A stretch of 64,000 nucleotides of DNA from DATELY01 sp035276085 (GCA_035276085.1 DATELY010000122.1:1-64000); one strand, 5' to 3'; counted from the stretch's first letter, positions 17,486 through 26,716 are shown. The notes: generated from the sequence alone by a model not told the origin. Numbers and translations are program-made.

Positions 17486-19168
17486 TTAGGTGGCCACGGC
17501 AGGCTGCATCGCATGATCCAGCACGCCACGTCGCAATCCCCGATTGACTGCACTCAGTACGGCCAGCAAGGACGCAGTCACGATGCTCTCGTGAATGCCT
17601 GCGCCCCACAGCGTAATGCGCGACGGCGTCGCGATCTCGACGAAGGCGACCGCTCGAGCGTCACTGCCTCGACCGATCGAGTGTTCCTCGTAGCTCAGCA
17701 CATCGAAGTCGAGTGCGAGGGCATGCACCATTGCATCGATCGGACCGTTGCCCTCGCCATGCAGTACGGCGAGCTGGCCGTCGCAGCGCACGCGCAAGGT
17801 CAGTTGCTCGACACCGGCTTTCTCCTTCGACGTGGAGAGCTGGTGCGATTGATAGGCGTAGGTGCCTTCCGAATACTCGCGGTGAAATAAAGCCCAGATA
17901 TCCCCGGCGGCCACCTCTTTGCCGGTCGTGTCCGTCAGCGCCTGGACCACCTGGCTGAACTCGATCTGTAGCCGTCGCGGCAATGTGAGCTCGTACTCGC
18001 GCTCCAGCAACCAGGCGATGCCGCCTTTGCCCGACTGACTGTTGACGCGAATGATCGACTCATAGCTGCGGCCGAGATCGCGCGGATCGATCGGCAAATA
18101 CGGCACTTCCCACGCATCACCGTCGCGGCGCGCGGCAAAGCCTTTCTTGATCGCATCCTGATGCGAGCCGGAAAACGCGGTGAACACGAGATCGCCCACA
18201 TAGGGATGGCGCGGATGGATCGGCAACTGATTGCAGTGCTCCACCAGGCGTGCAGCCTCGTTGATGTGCGAGAAATCCAGCTCGGGATTCACCCCCTGCG
18301 TGTAGAGGTTGAGCGCCAACGTGACGACGTCCACGTTGCCAGTCCGCTCACCATTGCCGAATAGCGTGCCTTCAACCCGGTCGGCACCCGCCATCACCGC
18401 AAGCTCCGCTGCAGCGACGGCCGTTCCGCGATCGTTGTGCGGATGGACCGACAGCACGATCGCATCGCGCCGGCTGAACTGCCGTCCGAACCATTCGATC
18501 TGATCGGCGTACACGTTCGGTGTCGCCATCTCCACGGTCGCAGGCAGGTTCAAGATGACTTTGTTGGCGGTGAACGGTTGCCAGACATCCACCACCCGTT
18601 CGCAGATCTCCACGGCATAGTCCAACTCGGTACCCGTAAAACTCTCGGGGCTGTACTGGAACACCCAATCCGTATCGGGCTGCGCCGCGGCTTGGGCAAC
18701 GACGGCGCGTGCACCCTCCACTGCAATCTGCGTGATGCCCGCGCGATCCAGGCCGAACACCACCCGCCGTTGCAGGATGGAGGTCGAGTTGTAGAGATGC
18801 ACGATGGCGCGGCGCGCCCCGCGTAACGCCTCGAACGTCCGTGCGATCAGCTCGGCGCGTGCCTGGGTCAGCACCTGAATCGTGACGTCCTCGGGAATGA
18901 GATCCTTCTCGATGAGCACGCGGATGAAATCGAAATCGGTTTGCGAGGCGGCGGGGAATCCCACCTCGATCTCCTTGAATCCCGTGCGCACGAGCAGGTC
19001 GAACATGCGCCGCTTGCGGTCGACATCCATGGGCTCGATCAGCGCCTGATTGCCATCACGCAGGTCGACGCTGCACCAGGTCGGCGCACGCGCGATGGTC
19101 TGATCGGGCCAGCGGCGGTCGCGCAACTCGATCGGCTTGAATGGACGGTACTTGTTCCCGGGAATCAT
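17486..19168 (-). CDS. leuA: 2-isopropylmalate synthase, long (LeuA2-type) form
   Basis: First committed step of leucine synthesis (acetyl-CoA plus 2-ketoisovalerate). The 560-residue product has the RDGNQ catalytic motif at 37-41, the metal-binding HPHNDRG motif around 242, and the C-terminal regulatory domain for leucine feedback (about 430-550). The N-terminus MIPGNKYRPFKPIELRDRRWPDQTI is typical of the actinobacterial/beta-gammaproteobacterial LeuA2 type. AGAGGAG lies just upstream of the ATG. A 26-codon leucine-containing leader frame is present in its 5' region. No other leu genes are nearby. Confidence 0.95.
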   Translation of the reverse strand: MIPGNKYRPFKPIELRDRRWPDQTIARAPTWCSVDLRDGNQALIEPMDVDRKRRMFDLLVRTGFKEIEVGFPAASQTDFDFIRVLIEKDLIPEDVTIQVLTQARAELIARTFEALRGARRAIVHLYNSTSILQRRVVFGLDRAGITQIAVEGARAVVAQAAAQPDTDWVFQYSPESFTGTELDYAVEICERVVDVWQPFTANKVILNLPATVEMATPNVYADQIEWFGRQFSRRDAIVLSVHPHNDRGTAVAAAELAVMAGADRVEGTLFGNGERTGNVDVVTLALNLYTQGVNPELDFSHINEAARLVEHCNQLPIHPRHPYVGDLVFTAFSGSHQDAIKKGFAARRDGDAWEVPYLPIDPRDLGRSYESIIRVNSQSGKGGIAWLLEREYELTLPRRLQIEFSQVVQALTDTTGKEVAAGDIWALFHREYSEGTYAYQSHQLSTSKEKAGVEQLTLRVRCDGQLAVLHGEGNGPIDAMVHALALDFDVLSYEEHSIGRGSDARAVAFVEIATPSRITLWGAGIHESIVTASLLAVLSAVNRGLRRGVLDHAMQPAVAT

Positions 19169-19291
19169 CGATGGCTCCTCTTCCTTACGACCGGTGGCCT
19201 ACGCACCAGCGGGCCGCGCTCAATGCACGGCGACTCGAAACAATGGGTGAATTTCGTGCCAGTCTTGCTGGCAGGGAGAGGAGTGTTGCGC

Positions 19292-19372
19292 CTAGCGGCG
19301 CAGGTGCAGGCGCGCACCCAGCAACACGCCGCCACGAACGGGCAGGGCAGATATTTGCTGGTGAATGCGCAT
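19292..19372 (-). CDS. Possible leucine leader peptide upstream of leuA
   Basis: A 26-codon frame reading from 19372 ends 123 bp before leuA. Five of 26 residues are Leu, four of them in the last ten codons (VLLGARLHLRR). It is followed by a small perfect stem TGCCAG/CTGGCA. No clear Shine-Dalgarno and no U-rich terminator are visible, so attenuation is a hypothesis. It may be chance. Confidence 0.3.
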   Translation of the reverse strand: MRIHQQISALPVRGGVLLGARLHLRR

Positions 19373-19495
19373 GCGGCCGAATCTAGCAGCCCGTCTTGGC
19401 GGACCGCAAGCGGCTGATGCGCGTGTCGACGTCCAAGGAACGCCTGCCCGGCCTCGGGCGCTTGAGATGAGATGGACTACCGGAGGGCATGGGTC

Positions 19496-19963
19496 ATGCG
19501 GCCGATCACCAGCACGTTGATGCTGATTGCCGCCGTTGCAGTCAGCGCGCAATCCAACCTCAACATCGTCTGGCGCGAAGTGGCCCAGGCCCATTCGAAC
19601 GCGGCCGGGGCGAGCCCGACAGTGCAACCGCTAGCCGCAGCGTCCGTACCCGCACCGGCGACTGTCAAAGTCGACCGTCTGGTCGTTTCGCCTGCGATCG
19701 TCAGCGGTACTGTCGGCAAGACCGTCTGCATCAGCCAGCTGGATATCGCGGCCTACACCGAGTCCGGCCAACGTGCGCAAGGAGTGCCCGTGAGCGTCGA
19801 CATGCAACAGGATCATCTGCGCAAGCTGACCTTCACACCCAGGGCCAGGGACCTGTGCTTCCGGCCGCAACAGGCGGGTGAGTACATCATTCGCCTGAGC
19901 AGCAAGGTGCCGGCAGCCGACGGGACGCTACGCGGCGCGCAAGTGTTCGTGCGGGTCAGTTAG
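19496..19963 (+). CDS. Secreted hypothetical protein
   Basis: From the ATG at 19496, preceded by GGAGGG at 19482-19487, the product has 155 residues with a signal peptide (MRPITSTLMLIAAVAVSAQS). An ATG at 19472 is in frame but has no ribosome-binding site. A Pro/Ala-rich linker leads to a beta-rich region (VKVDRLVVSPAIVSGTVGKTVCISQLDI ... RGAQVFVRVS) that looks like a small Ig-type fold with two cysteines. No family is recognised. Its TAG stop coincides with the first three bases of the mobile-element-like repeat R7. It is divergent from leuA, with about 330 bp between the starts. Confidence 0.7.
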   Translation: MRPITSTLMLIAAVAVSAQSNLNIVWREVAQAHSNAAGASPTVQPLAAASVPAPATVKVDRLVVSPAIVSGTVGKTVCISQLDIAAYTESGQRAQGVPVSVDMQQDHLRKLTFTPRARDLCFRPQQAGEYIIRLSSKVPAADGTLRGAQVFVRVS

Positions 19964-20104
19964 TGGCGTGTAACAGCTGATTCGATACCGAGGCTTGCGC
20001 GTGCCGGCTTGCTGTTCGAAGCCCTGGCAGAACCTTCTGGCCAACAAGCCAGCTCGCCGGCCGGCCGCTCACCCTGACGGACAATCAGTTGTTACAGCCC
20101 ACTA
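19961..20104. repeat. MITE-like element R7 with 22-bp terminal inverted repeats
   Basis: The ends 19961-19982 and 20083-20104 are inverted copies matching at 19 of 22 positions (core GTGTAACAGCTGATT). The inside contains the GGCCAGAAGG hairpin shared with the element at 17214-17324. Total length is 144 bp with no coding capacity. The first three bases supply the stop codon of the upstream gene. Target-site duplications are not obvious. Confidence 0.8.
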
Positions 20105-20227
20105 GATCCACATTGCGCAACATGGCGTCCTATTTCACGCCAATTTAACGCTCGGATTGATCGCCCTGTCACAGACGAGGGATTGAATAGCGCCGTTCTC
20201 GAATTGTTCTCACCAAGGGAGATCGTC

Positions 20228-20389
20228 ATGAGATCGGCACTACGTTCGTCCGCTATCGAGATCCTGATGTTGGTGTTGTTCATCGCCTGGGGGGCGATCT
20301 TCAGCGCGAGCCTGCTGAATCCCGGCGTTGCTTCATTCGAGGGCCGTGCGGCTGCATCGAGCGAAGCAATTGATGCACACAGTGTCTGA
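20228..20389 (+). CDS. Small single-pass membrane protein
   Basis: A 53-residue frame starts at the ATG at 20228 with AAGGGAGA at 20213-20220 as a good ribosome-binding site. Residues 9-32 form one hydrophobic helix (IEILMLVLFIAWGAIFSASLL) after a basic N-terminus, followed by a short polar tail. No family is recognised. The ribosome-binding site and helix argue that it is real, but it is short and stands alone between repeat R7 and cysNC. Confidence 0.5.
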   Translation: MRSALRSSAIEILMLVLFIAWGAIFSASLLNPGVASFEGRAAASSEAIDAHSV

Positions 20390-20622
20390 TCGGGGTCGGC
20401 ACATGTCCAACACGCCAATCGTCGCGTGGGGTCGCCGCGCAGCTGCGGGGCTCATAGACGGCTGCACTGGAGCAATCCATCGCACCGCTCTGCGCCCCGT
20501 GGTTGCACGGCGCTGGCTCGATGTCGCCATCCGCGCGGCGGCACCGACCGCTCAATCCTCGGCTCACACGCATGCGCGATGCTGGAGTTCCAACGCGTCG
20601 CGCATGCTGCACGCTTGACGGC

Positions 20623-22548
20623 TTACAGACCGGATAGCGGATCCGCGGGATAGAGCATGCCGGCATCACGCAGCTTGCGCAGGATCAGCTCGGCCGCGTC
20701 CTCGGAAGACAGCTCGCGCGTCTCGAGGTGGACCTCCGGGTTCTCCGGCTCTTCATACGGCGAGTTGATGCCGGTGAAGTGCTTGATCTCGCCGCGCCGC
20801 GCCTTCTTGTAGAGACCCTTCGGATCGCGCTTCTCGGCTTCTTCGATTGGCGTATCGACGAACACTTCGAAGAACTCGCCAGGCTGCAGCAGCTCGCGCG
20901 CCAGCCGCCGCTCCGAACGGAACGGCGAGATGAAGGACACGAGGACGATCAGTCCCGCATCGACCATCAGCTTCGTCACTTCCGCCACGCGGCGAATATT
21001 CTCGACGCGATCGACGTCGCTGAATCCCAGATCCTTGTTCAGACCATGGCGCACGTTGTCGCCATCCAGGATGTACGTGTGACGGCCGAGCGCATGTAGT
21101 CGCTTCTCCACGAGGTTCGCGATCGTCGACTTGCCCGACCCCGACAAGCCGGTAAACCAGAGCACACACGCACGCTGCCCCTTCTGTGCCGCGCGGGCGT
21201 GCTTGTTCACATCCAACGCCTGCCAATGGATGTTCTCCGAGCGGCGCAGCGCGAAATTCAGCAGGCCGGCGCCGACGGTGTCGTTCGTGATCTTGTCGAT
21301 CAGGATGAAGCCGCCGGTGTCGCGATTTTCCGTGTAGGCGTCGAACGCGATTGCGCGGTCGAGGCTGATGTTGCAAACACCGATCTCGTTCAGCTCGAGC
21401 TGCTTTGCAGCGAGCTGTTCCAGGGTGTTGACGTTCACCTTGTGCTTCGGGTGCGTGATGCTGCCGGTCACCGTACGCGTACCCATCTTCATGAGGTACG
21501 GACGGCCGGGAAGCATGGGCTCGTCATGCATCCAGATCAGGGTGGCTTGGAACTGATCGGCCACGCTCGCGGGAGCGTTGGCGCTCACGAGCAGATCGCC
21601 GCGACTCACGTCCACTTCGTCCGTGAGGGTGATCGTGACGGACTGGCCCGCGACCGCCTGTTCCAAGTCGCCATCGAACGTCACGATGCGTGCAACGTGG
21701 CTTTCGCGGCCCGACGGGAGCACGCGCAATCGGTCGCCAACCTTGACACTGCCGCCGGCAATCGTCCCGGCAAATCCACGGAAATTCTGGTGCGGACGAT
21801 TCACCCACTGCACGGGCAAGCGGAAGGGTCGGTGCTGGATGTCATCCTCGACCTCCACGCTTTCCAGATACTCCATCAGGGTCGGACCCGAGTACCACGG
21901 CGTGTTCTTGCTCAGCTCCGTCATGTTGTCGCCCTTGAACGCCGACAGCGGAATGGCCGTGATGTCGTTCAAGCCGATCTGCGCCGCGAAATCGCGGTAC
22001 TCACCCAGGATCGTGTCGAACACCTCCTGCGAGAAACCCACGAGATCCATCTTGTTGATGGCAAGCACGATGTGACGAATTCCGAGGAGCGACACGATGT
22101 AGCTATGACGCCGCGTCTGAGTCAGCACGCCCTTGCGCGCATCGATCATCACGACGGCGACATCGGCGGTCGATGCGCCCGTCACCATGTTGCGCGTGTA
22201 CTGCTCATGTCCCGGCGTGTCCGCGACGATGAACTTGCGTTTGTCGGTGGAGAAGAAGCGATACGCAACGTCGATCGTGATGCCTTGCTCGCGCTCGGCG
22301 GCAAGACCGTCGACGAGCAATGCAAAGTCGAGCTGGTCGCCCTGCGTGCCGATCTTCTTCGAGTCGGCCTCGAGGGCTGCAAGCTGGTCCTCGAACAGGA
22401 GCTTCGATTCGTACAGCAAGCGGCCGATCAACGTCGACTTGCCGTCGTCGACACTGCCGCACGTGATGAATCGCAGCAGGCTCTTGTGCTCGTGCGAGCG
22501 CAGGTAGGCCGCGATGTCGGTGGAGATCAGGTCTGACTTGTGTGCCAT
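20623..22548 (-). CDS. cysNC: Fused sulfate adenylyltransferase subunit 1 / APS kinase
   Basis: Sulfate activation: the GTPase domain drives APS formation with CysD, and the C-terminal kinase makes PAPS. The 641-residue product has G1 GSVDDGKST (31-39), DTPGHEQY (110-117) and NKMD (165-168). It continues through EF-Tu-like domains to about 445, then an APS kinase with P-loop GLSGSGKST (467-475) and the DGDNVRHGLNKDLGF motif. The fusion is common in proteobacteria. cysD precedes it on the same strand, separated by a 103-bp gap that is almost entirely an inverted repeat. Confidence 0.97.
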   Translation of the reverse strand: MAHKSDLISTDIAAYLRSHEHKSLLRFITCGSVDDGKSTLIGRLLYESKLLFEDQLAALEADSKKIGTQGDQLDFALLVDGLAAEREQGITIDVAYRFFSTDKRKFIVADTPGHEQYTRNMVTGASTADVAVVMIDARKGVLTQTRRHSYIVSLLGIRHIVLAINKMDLVGFSQEVFDTILGEYRDFAAQIGLNDITAIPLSAFKGDNMTELSKNTPWYSGPTLMEYLESVEVEDDIQHRPFRLPVQWVNRPHQNFRGFAGTIAGGSVKVGDRLRVLPSGRESHVARIVTFDGDLEQAVAGQSVTITLTDEVDVSRGDLLVSANAPASVADQFQATLIWMHDEPMLPGRPYLMKMGTRTVTGSITHPKHKVNVNTLEQLAAKQLELNEIGVCNISLDRAIAFDAYTENRDTGGFILIDKITNDTVGAGLLNFALRRSENIHWQALDVNKHARAAQKGQRACVLWFTGLSGSGKSTIANLVEKRLHALGRHTYILDGDNVRHGLNKDLGFSDVDRVENIRRVAEVTKLMVDAGLIVLVSFISPFRSERRLARELLQPGEFFEVFVDTPIEEAEKRDPKGLYKKARRGEIKHFTGINSPYEEPENPEVHLETRELSSEDAAELILRKLRDAGMLYPADPLSGL

Positions 22549-22556
22549 AGGGGAAA

Positions 22557-22647
22557 GCGGTTAGCGGTTGGCGGTTGGCGGTTGGTGCGGAGGGAGCGTC
22601 CGGGCGGTTCTGTTCTGTCCAACCGCCAACCGCTAACCGCCAACCGC
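22557..22647. repeat. Intergenic inverted repeat R9 (GCGGTTG heptads)
   Basis: Lies between cysD and cysNC. 22557-22585 contains GCGGTTA then three GCGGTTG units. 22619-22647 is its inverted copy (CCAACCG, CCAACCG, CTAACCG, CCAACCG), matching at 27 of 29 positions. The variant GCGGTTA unit sits at a different place in each arm. Read on the minus strand, the arm is followed by GGACAGAACAGAA, which contains the shared CAGA motif. Confidence 0.88.
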
Positions 22648-22651
22648 CTCT

Positions 22652-23566
22652 TCAGAAGTAGCCTTCCTGCTTCTTCTTCTCCATCGATGCCGCGCTGTCG
22701 TGATCGATCACTCGGCCTTGGCGTTCGGAGCTGGTCGTGAGGAGCATTTCCTGGATGATCTCGGGCAACGTGGCGGCGCGGCTTTCGACCGCGCCGGTCA
22801 ACGGATAGCACCCGAGCGTGCGGAAGCGCACCCACTTCTCTTCGATCTTGTCCTTCGACGTGAGCGGCATGCGGTCGTCATCGACCATGATCAACGTGCC
22901 GTCGCGTTCGACCACGGGACGCGGCTTCGCGAAGTACAGCGGCACGATGGGAATGTTCTGCAGATAGATGTACTGCCAGATATCGAGCTCGGTCCAGTTC
23001 GAGATCGGGAACACACGCAGGCTCTCGCCCTTGTTCTTGCGTGCGTTGTACAAGCGCCAAAGCTCGGGGCGCTGACGCTTCGGATCCCAGCGGTGCTGGG
23101 CACTGCGGAACGAGAAGACGCGCTCTTTCGCACGCGACTTTTCTTCATCGCGACGCGCGCCGCCGAAGGCGGCATCGAAGCCGTGCTTGTCGAGCGCCTG
23201 CTTCAGCGACTGCGTCTTCATGACATCCGTATGAATCGCGGAGCCGTGCGTGAACGGACCGATGCCCTGTTTCACGCCTTCCTCGTTGATGTGCACGATC
23301 ATGTCCCAGCCGAGCTTCTGCGCCATGTCATCGCGGAACTGGATCATCTCGCGGAATTTCCACGTGGTGTCCACGTGCATGAGCGGGAAGGGCGGCTTCG
23401 CGGGATAGAAGGCCTTCTGCGCCAGATGCAGCATCACGGAGCTGTCCTTGCCGATGGAGTACAGCATCACCGGATGCTCACACTCGGCGACGACCTCGCG
23501 CATGATGTGGATGCTTTCCGCCTCCAGGCGCGCCAGGTGAGTCAGTCGAACGGCATCTAATGGCAT
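22652..23566 (-). CDS. cysD: Sulfate adenylyltransferase subunit 2
   Basis: The PP-loop ATP pyrophosphatase half of ATP sulfurylase, which forms APS from sulfate and ATP. The 304-residue product has the PP-loop YSIGKDSSVML (about 36-46), the GGARRDEEKSRAKERVFSFR block (about 135-154), and ends in a KKKQEGYF tail typical of CysD. It is first in the cysD-cysNC unit. No clear Shine-Dalgarno is visible upstream of the ATG at 23566. Confidence 0.97.
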   Translation of the reverse strand: MPLDAVRLTHLARLEAESIHIMREVVAECEHPVMLYSIGKDSSVMLHLAQKAFYPAKPPFPLMHVDTTWKFREMIQFRDDMAQKLGWDMIVHINEEGVKQGIGPFTHGSAIHTDVMKTQSLKQALDKHGFDAAFGGARRDEEKSRAKERVFSFRSAQHRWDPKRQRPELWRLYNARKNKGESLRVFPISNWTELDIWQYIYLQNIPIVPLYFAKPRPVVERDGTLIMVDDDRMPLTSKDKIEEKWVRFRTLGCYPLTGAVESRAATLPEIIQEMLLTTSSERQGRVIDHDSAASMEKKKQEGYF

Positions 23567-23889
23567 TGCAGCAGTTCGTATACGTGGGGGTCGGCATTGT
23601 CACCTAGTTGTTACGCAGCCGATATCGCGTCTGGTTCTCTGACGAGCACCGTTGGTTCTTACTAATAGAGCGCGTGATCGATTACGGCGACCAGCAGAAC
23701 CATCAAACACAGCAGGAGGGAATGCCGGTGAACTCAGCACACTACGCCCAGTCGAACGGACGCCGACTGGTTCAGATGCTGCAGCGACCCGGGTGCAACG
23801 AGTGCCGTATACAGTTCGTGACGATTCATTACGCCCTACACTCGGGTGCCGTCGTAGCGTGGGTTTCGCGTTCACTGATGAGCGTATCG
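23567..23889. other. Divergent cysD / efflux intergenic region
   Basis: This 323-bp stretch separates cysD (minus) from the efflux operon (plus) and should hold both promoters. I see no consensus promoter. A perfect AGGAGGG lies at 23713-23719, followed by an ATG (23722) and a GTG (23728) in frame with the NodT-like gene. That would give a longer N-terminus ahead of its signal peptide, so the true start deserves checking. Confidence 0.4.
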
Positions 23890-25350
23890 ATGAGAGTTCG
23901 TAACACCTTCTTGCCGACCGACCGACCGCGCCTGGCGATGATTCTGTGCGTCACTGCGCTGCAGGCCTGCGCCGTGGGCCCTGAATACCGTGAGCCCGAC
24001 GCCTCGCCGCCGCAGGCATGGCACGCGCTGGCGCAGTCCGGGGCCGTCACGCTCGATCCGCAAGCCACGGCCGACGCCGAGTGGTGGGGTGCATTCAACG
24101 ACCCGCTGCTGACTCGTCTGATCGAGCGCGCGCTGCAATCCAACCGTGATGTCGATCAAGCGTTGGCGCGCGTGCGGGAGGCGCGGGCCCGCCAGCGCAT
24201 CGCGACGGCCGACTTCTTTCCGCGGGTGGCAGGATCCGCCACCGCGTCTCATTCGGAAGGCGGCAGCAACGGCGGCACATTCACCGCCTCCGGCGACCGT
24301 GACATCTACGACGCGGGTCTCGATGCGTCGTGGGAGCTGGACCTCTTCGGCGGCATCCGGCGCGGCCGCGAGGCAGCGACGGCTCAGCTCCAGGCCACGC
24401 AAGCCGATCTCAGCGACGTTTTGATCACACTGCTCGGCGACGTCGCACTGAACTACACGAACTACCGGACAGCTCAGGCGCGCATTGCCTTCGCGCAGCG
24501 CAATCTGGAGAGTCTGTCCGAGGTCTATGACATGACTCGCTGGCGCGCAGAAGCTGGCTTGAGCGCGGCCTTGGATGTGGAGCAGGCGCGCACGAGTCTG
24601 GAGCAGACCCGCGCCCAGATTCCTTCGCTGGAGGCAAACCTCGCTGCCTTCGCGAACCGGCTCGCCGTGCTCCTGGGCGAACCTCCCGGTGCCCTGGCTG
24701 CTGAACTGGATGCGGTGCAACCCATCCCCGTCGCGCCCACGAGTCTCGTGACCGATTTGCCCGCAAACGTCTTGCGTCAGCGACCGGATGTGCGCCGGGC
24801 CGAACGCCAACTGGCCGCACAAAGCGCAGAGATCGGCGTGGCGACAGCGGCCTTGTACCCCAGCCTGACCTTGAGTGGTTCGATCGGCGTTCAGGCAACC
24901 GCGCTACATGATCTGTCGAGTGCCGATGCGGCGAAGTCAGCCGGCATCGGTCTCAACATCCCCCTATTCAGTGGCGATGCGCTGCGACAGAACGTGAAGG
25001 TGCAGAACGCCGTGTTCGATGAACTGCTGGGTGCCTATCGATCCACCTTGCTGCTCGCGCTGGAGGAAACCGATAACGCGTTCACGGCGTGGCTCACCGA
25101 GCGCCGCCGCTATCAATCCCTCGTGGCAGCGGTCGACAGCTCGCGGCGCGCAACGGAGCTTGCCATCCTGCAGTACAACTCGGGCTTGGTGGACTTCGAA
25201 GCCGTGCTGAGTGCGCAGCGCTCGCAGATCTCGCTCGAGGATCAACTCGCGCTGAGTGAAGGCGATCTCACGGGAAACACGATCCGCTTGTACAAAGCCT
25301 TGGGGGGCGGCGCGAATCGCCTGCCCGCACTGCTAACGTCCTCTCGTTGA
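23890..25350 (+). CDS. NodT-family outer-membrane efflux lipoprotein (TolC-like)
   Basis: Outer-membrane channel of a tripartite efflux pump. From the ATG at 23890 the product has 486 residues with a lipoprotein signal ending in the lipobox LQAC (about residues 25-28). The NodT start CAVGPEYREPDA follows, then two outer-membrane efflux repeats with long coiled helices (for example EQARTSLEQTRAQIPSLEANLAAF). The frame is open back to 23608; a strong AGGAGGG precedes 23722, but a start there would bury the signal peptide. The MacA- and MacB-like genes follow at 10 bp, suggesting one operon. Confidence 0.88.
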   Translation: MRVRNTFLPTDRPRLAMILCVTALQACAVGPEYREPDASPPQAWHALAQSGAVTLDPQATADAEWWGAFNDPLLTRLIERALQSNRDVDQALARVREARARQRIATADFFPRVAGSATASHSEGGSNGGTFTASGDRDIYDAGLDASWELDLFGGIRRGREAATAQLQATQADLSDVLITLLGDVALNYTNYRTAQARIAFAQRNLESLSEVYDMTRWRAEAGLSAALDVEQARTSLEQTRAQIPSLEANLAAFANRLAVLLGEPPGALAAELDAVQPIPVAPTSLVTDLPANVLRQRPDVRRAERQLAAQSAEIGVATAALYPSLTLSGSIGVQATALHDLSSADAAKSAGIGLNIPLFSGDALRQNVKVQNAVFDELLGAYRSTLLLALEETDNAFTAWLTERRRYQSLVAAVDSSRRATELAILQYNSGLVDFEAVLSAQRSQISLEDQLALSEGDLTGNTIRLYKALGGGANRLPALLTSSR

Positions 25351-25360
25351 ACCCTCCTCT

Positions 25361-26716
25361 ATGAAGAACCCCGAACACGCAACCGCTGCCGACGTGCAAC
25401 GTGCACTGGGTACGGCAACGCCACGGCGCACGGTGTGGCGCAGCCGGCGGAAATGGATTGCGCTGGCCCTGCTCGCCGCGCTGCTCGCGTATGGGTTCTT
25501 CGCGCGCAATGCCGCCGAGAAAGTGACTTACAGCACCGAGCCGGTGACTCGCGGCGACCTGACCGTCACCGTCACGGCGACCGGCACACTGCAACCGACC
25601 AACCAGGTGGACATCGGCAGCGAGCTGTCCGGCACCGTGCGCGAGGTGTTCGCGGACTACAACGATCAGGTGAAGAAGGACGCGGTGCTCGCCAAGTTGG
25701 ACACCACGCGCCTCGAGGCGCAGGTGCTGCAAGCCCAGAACGCGCTTGCGTCCGCTGAAGCCAACATCGTCCAGAGCGAGGCCGATCTGCGTGAAGCCAA
25801 GGCCAATCTTGCACGGCTACACAAGGTGCGTGAGCTCAGCGGCAACAGGATTCCCTCGCAACAGGATCTCGACGTTGCCGAAGCCACCGCAGCGCGAGCC
25901 GATGCACAGCTGCGCGCATCGAAAGCCTCGGCAGCACAGGCAAAGGCCACGTTGAACGTCGTGCAAACCGACTTGAGCAAAGCGGCGATTCGCTCGCCGA
26001 TCAATGGCGTCGTGCTGGTGCGCTCGGTGGACCCGGGGCAGACCGTCGCCGCGTCGCTGCAAGCGCCCGTGCTGTTCACGCTTGCAGAAGACTTGAAGCG
26101 CATGGAGCTGCACGTCGATGTCGACGAAGCCGATGTGGGCAAGGTGCACGAGGACCAACCTGCAACGTTTACGGTGGACGCCTATCCCGATCGTGTCTTC
26201 CGTGCCCGCATCAAGGAAGTGCGCTATGCGGCGGCGACCCAAAAGTCCACGGGCACGGGAACGTCGGCTTCCAGCCCGACATCCACTACGACGGGCGTTG
26301 TGACCTACGAAACAGTGCTCGAAGTCGACAACTCCGACCTGCTGCTGCGTCCACGCATGACGGCGACCGCAGCCATCAGGGTGCAGCAGGTCAAGGACGC
26401 CGTGTTGATCCCGAATGCAGCGCTGCGCTTCTCGCCGCCCACCGATGAGAAGCAACAGGGCCGGCCGGGCGCGAACAACAACCGCAGCGGCATCATGGGT
26501 GCACTCATGCCGCGCATGCGCATGCGCGGGCAGGGCGGCAATGCCGGCGGGTCGAAGCGCGAAACGCGCGTCTGGACGCTGCAGGACGGCAAGCCGCAGC
26601 CCCTCACCGTGCGCATCGGCGCGAGCGATGGTCGCAACACACAAGTGCTCGACAGCACGGTGCAACCCGGAACCGAGCTGCTCGTCGACGCCGAGAAACC
26701 TGCGGATGCACGCTGA
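25361..26716 (+). CDS. MacA-like periplasmic adaptor (HlyD/RND membrane-fusion family)
   Basis: Links the inner-membrane ABC transporter to the outer-membrane channel. The 451-residue product has an N-terminal membrane anchor (about 31-48), a barrel-sandwich/lipoyl half (TATGTLQPTNQVDIGSELSGTV), an alpha-hairpin rich in Ala/Gln (about 110-205), and a beta-barrel domain. Residues near 365-395 form a Gly/Arg/Met-rich loop (MGALMPRMRMRGQGGNAGG), an unusual insertion. Its 3' end overlaps the next gene by 11 bp, a sign of translational coupling. Confidence 0.9.
   Translation: MKNPEHATAADVQRALGTATPRRTVWRSRRKWIALALLAALLAYGFFARNAAEKVTYSTEPVTRGDLTVTVTATGTLQPTNQVDIGSELSGTVREVFADYNDQVKKDAVLAKLDTTRLEAQVLQAQNALASAEANIVQSEADLREAKANLARLHKVRELSGNRIPSQQDLDVAEATAARADAQLRASKASAAQAKATLNVVQTDLSKAAIRSPINGVVLVRSVDPGQTVAASLQAPVLFTLAEDLKRMELHVDVDEADVGKVHEDQPATFTVDAYPDRVFRARIKEVRYAAATQKSTGTGTSASSPTSTTTGVVTYETVLEVDNSDLLLRPRMTATAAIRVQQVKDAVLIPNAALRFSPPTDEKQQGRPGANNNRSGIMGALMPRMRMRGQGGNAGGSKRETRVWTLQDGKPQPLTVRIGASDGRNTQVLDSTVQPGTELLVDAEKPADAR

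Noticed and set aside
20403..20618. 71-codon frame after the small membrane protein
   Set aside because: Weak ribosome-binding site, no hydrophobic or domain pattern, and Arg/Ala-rich composition typical of shadows.
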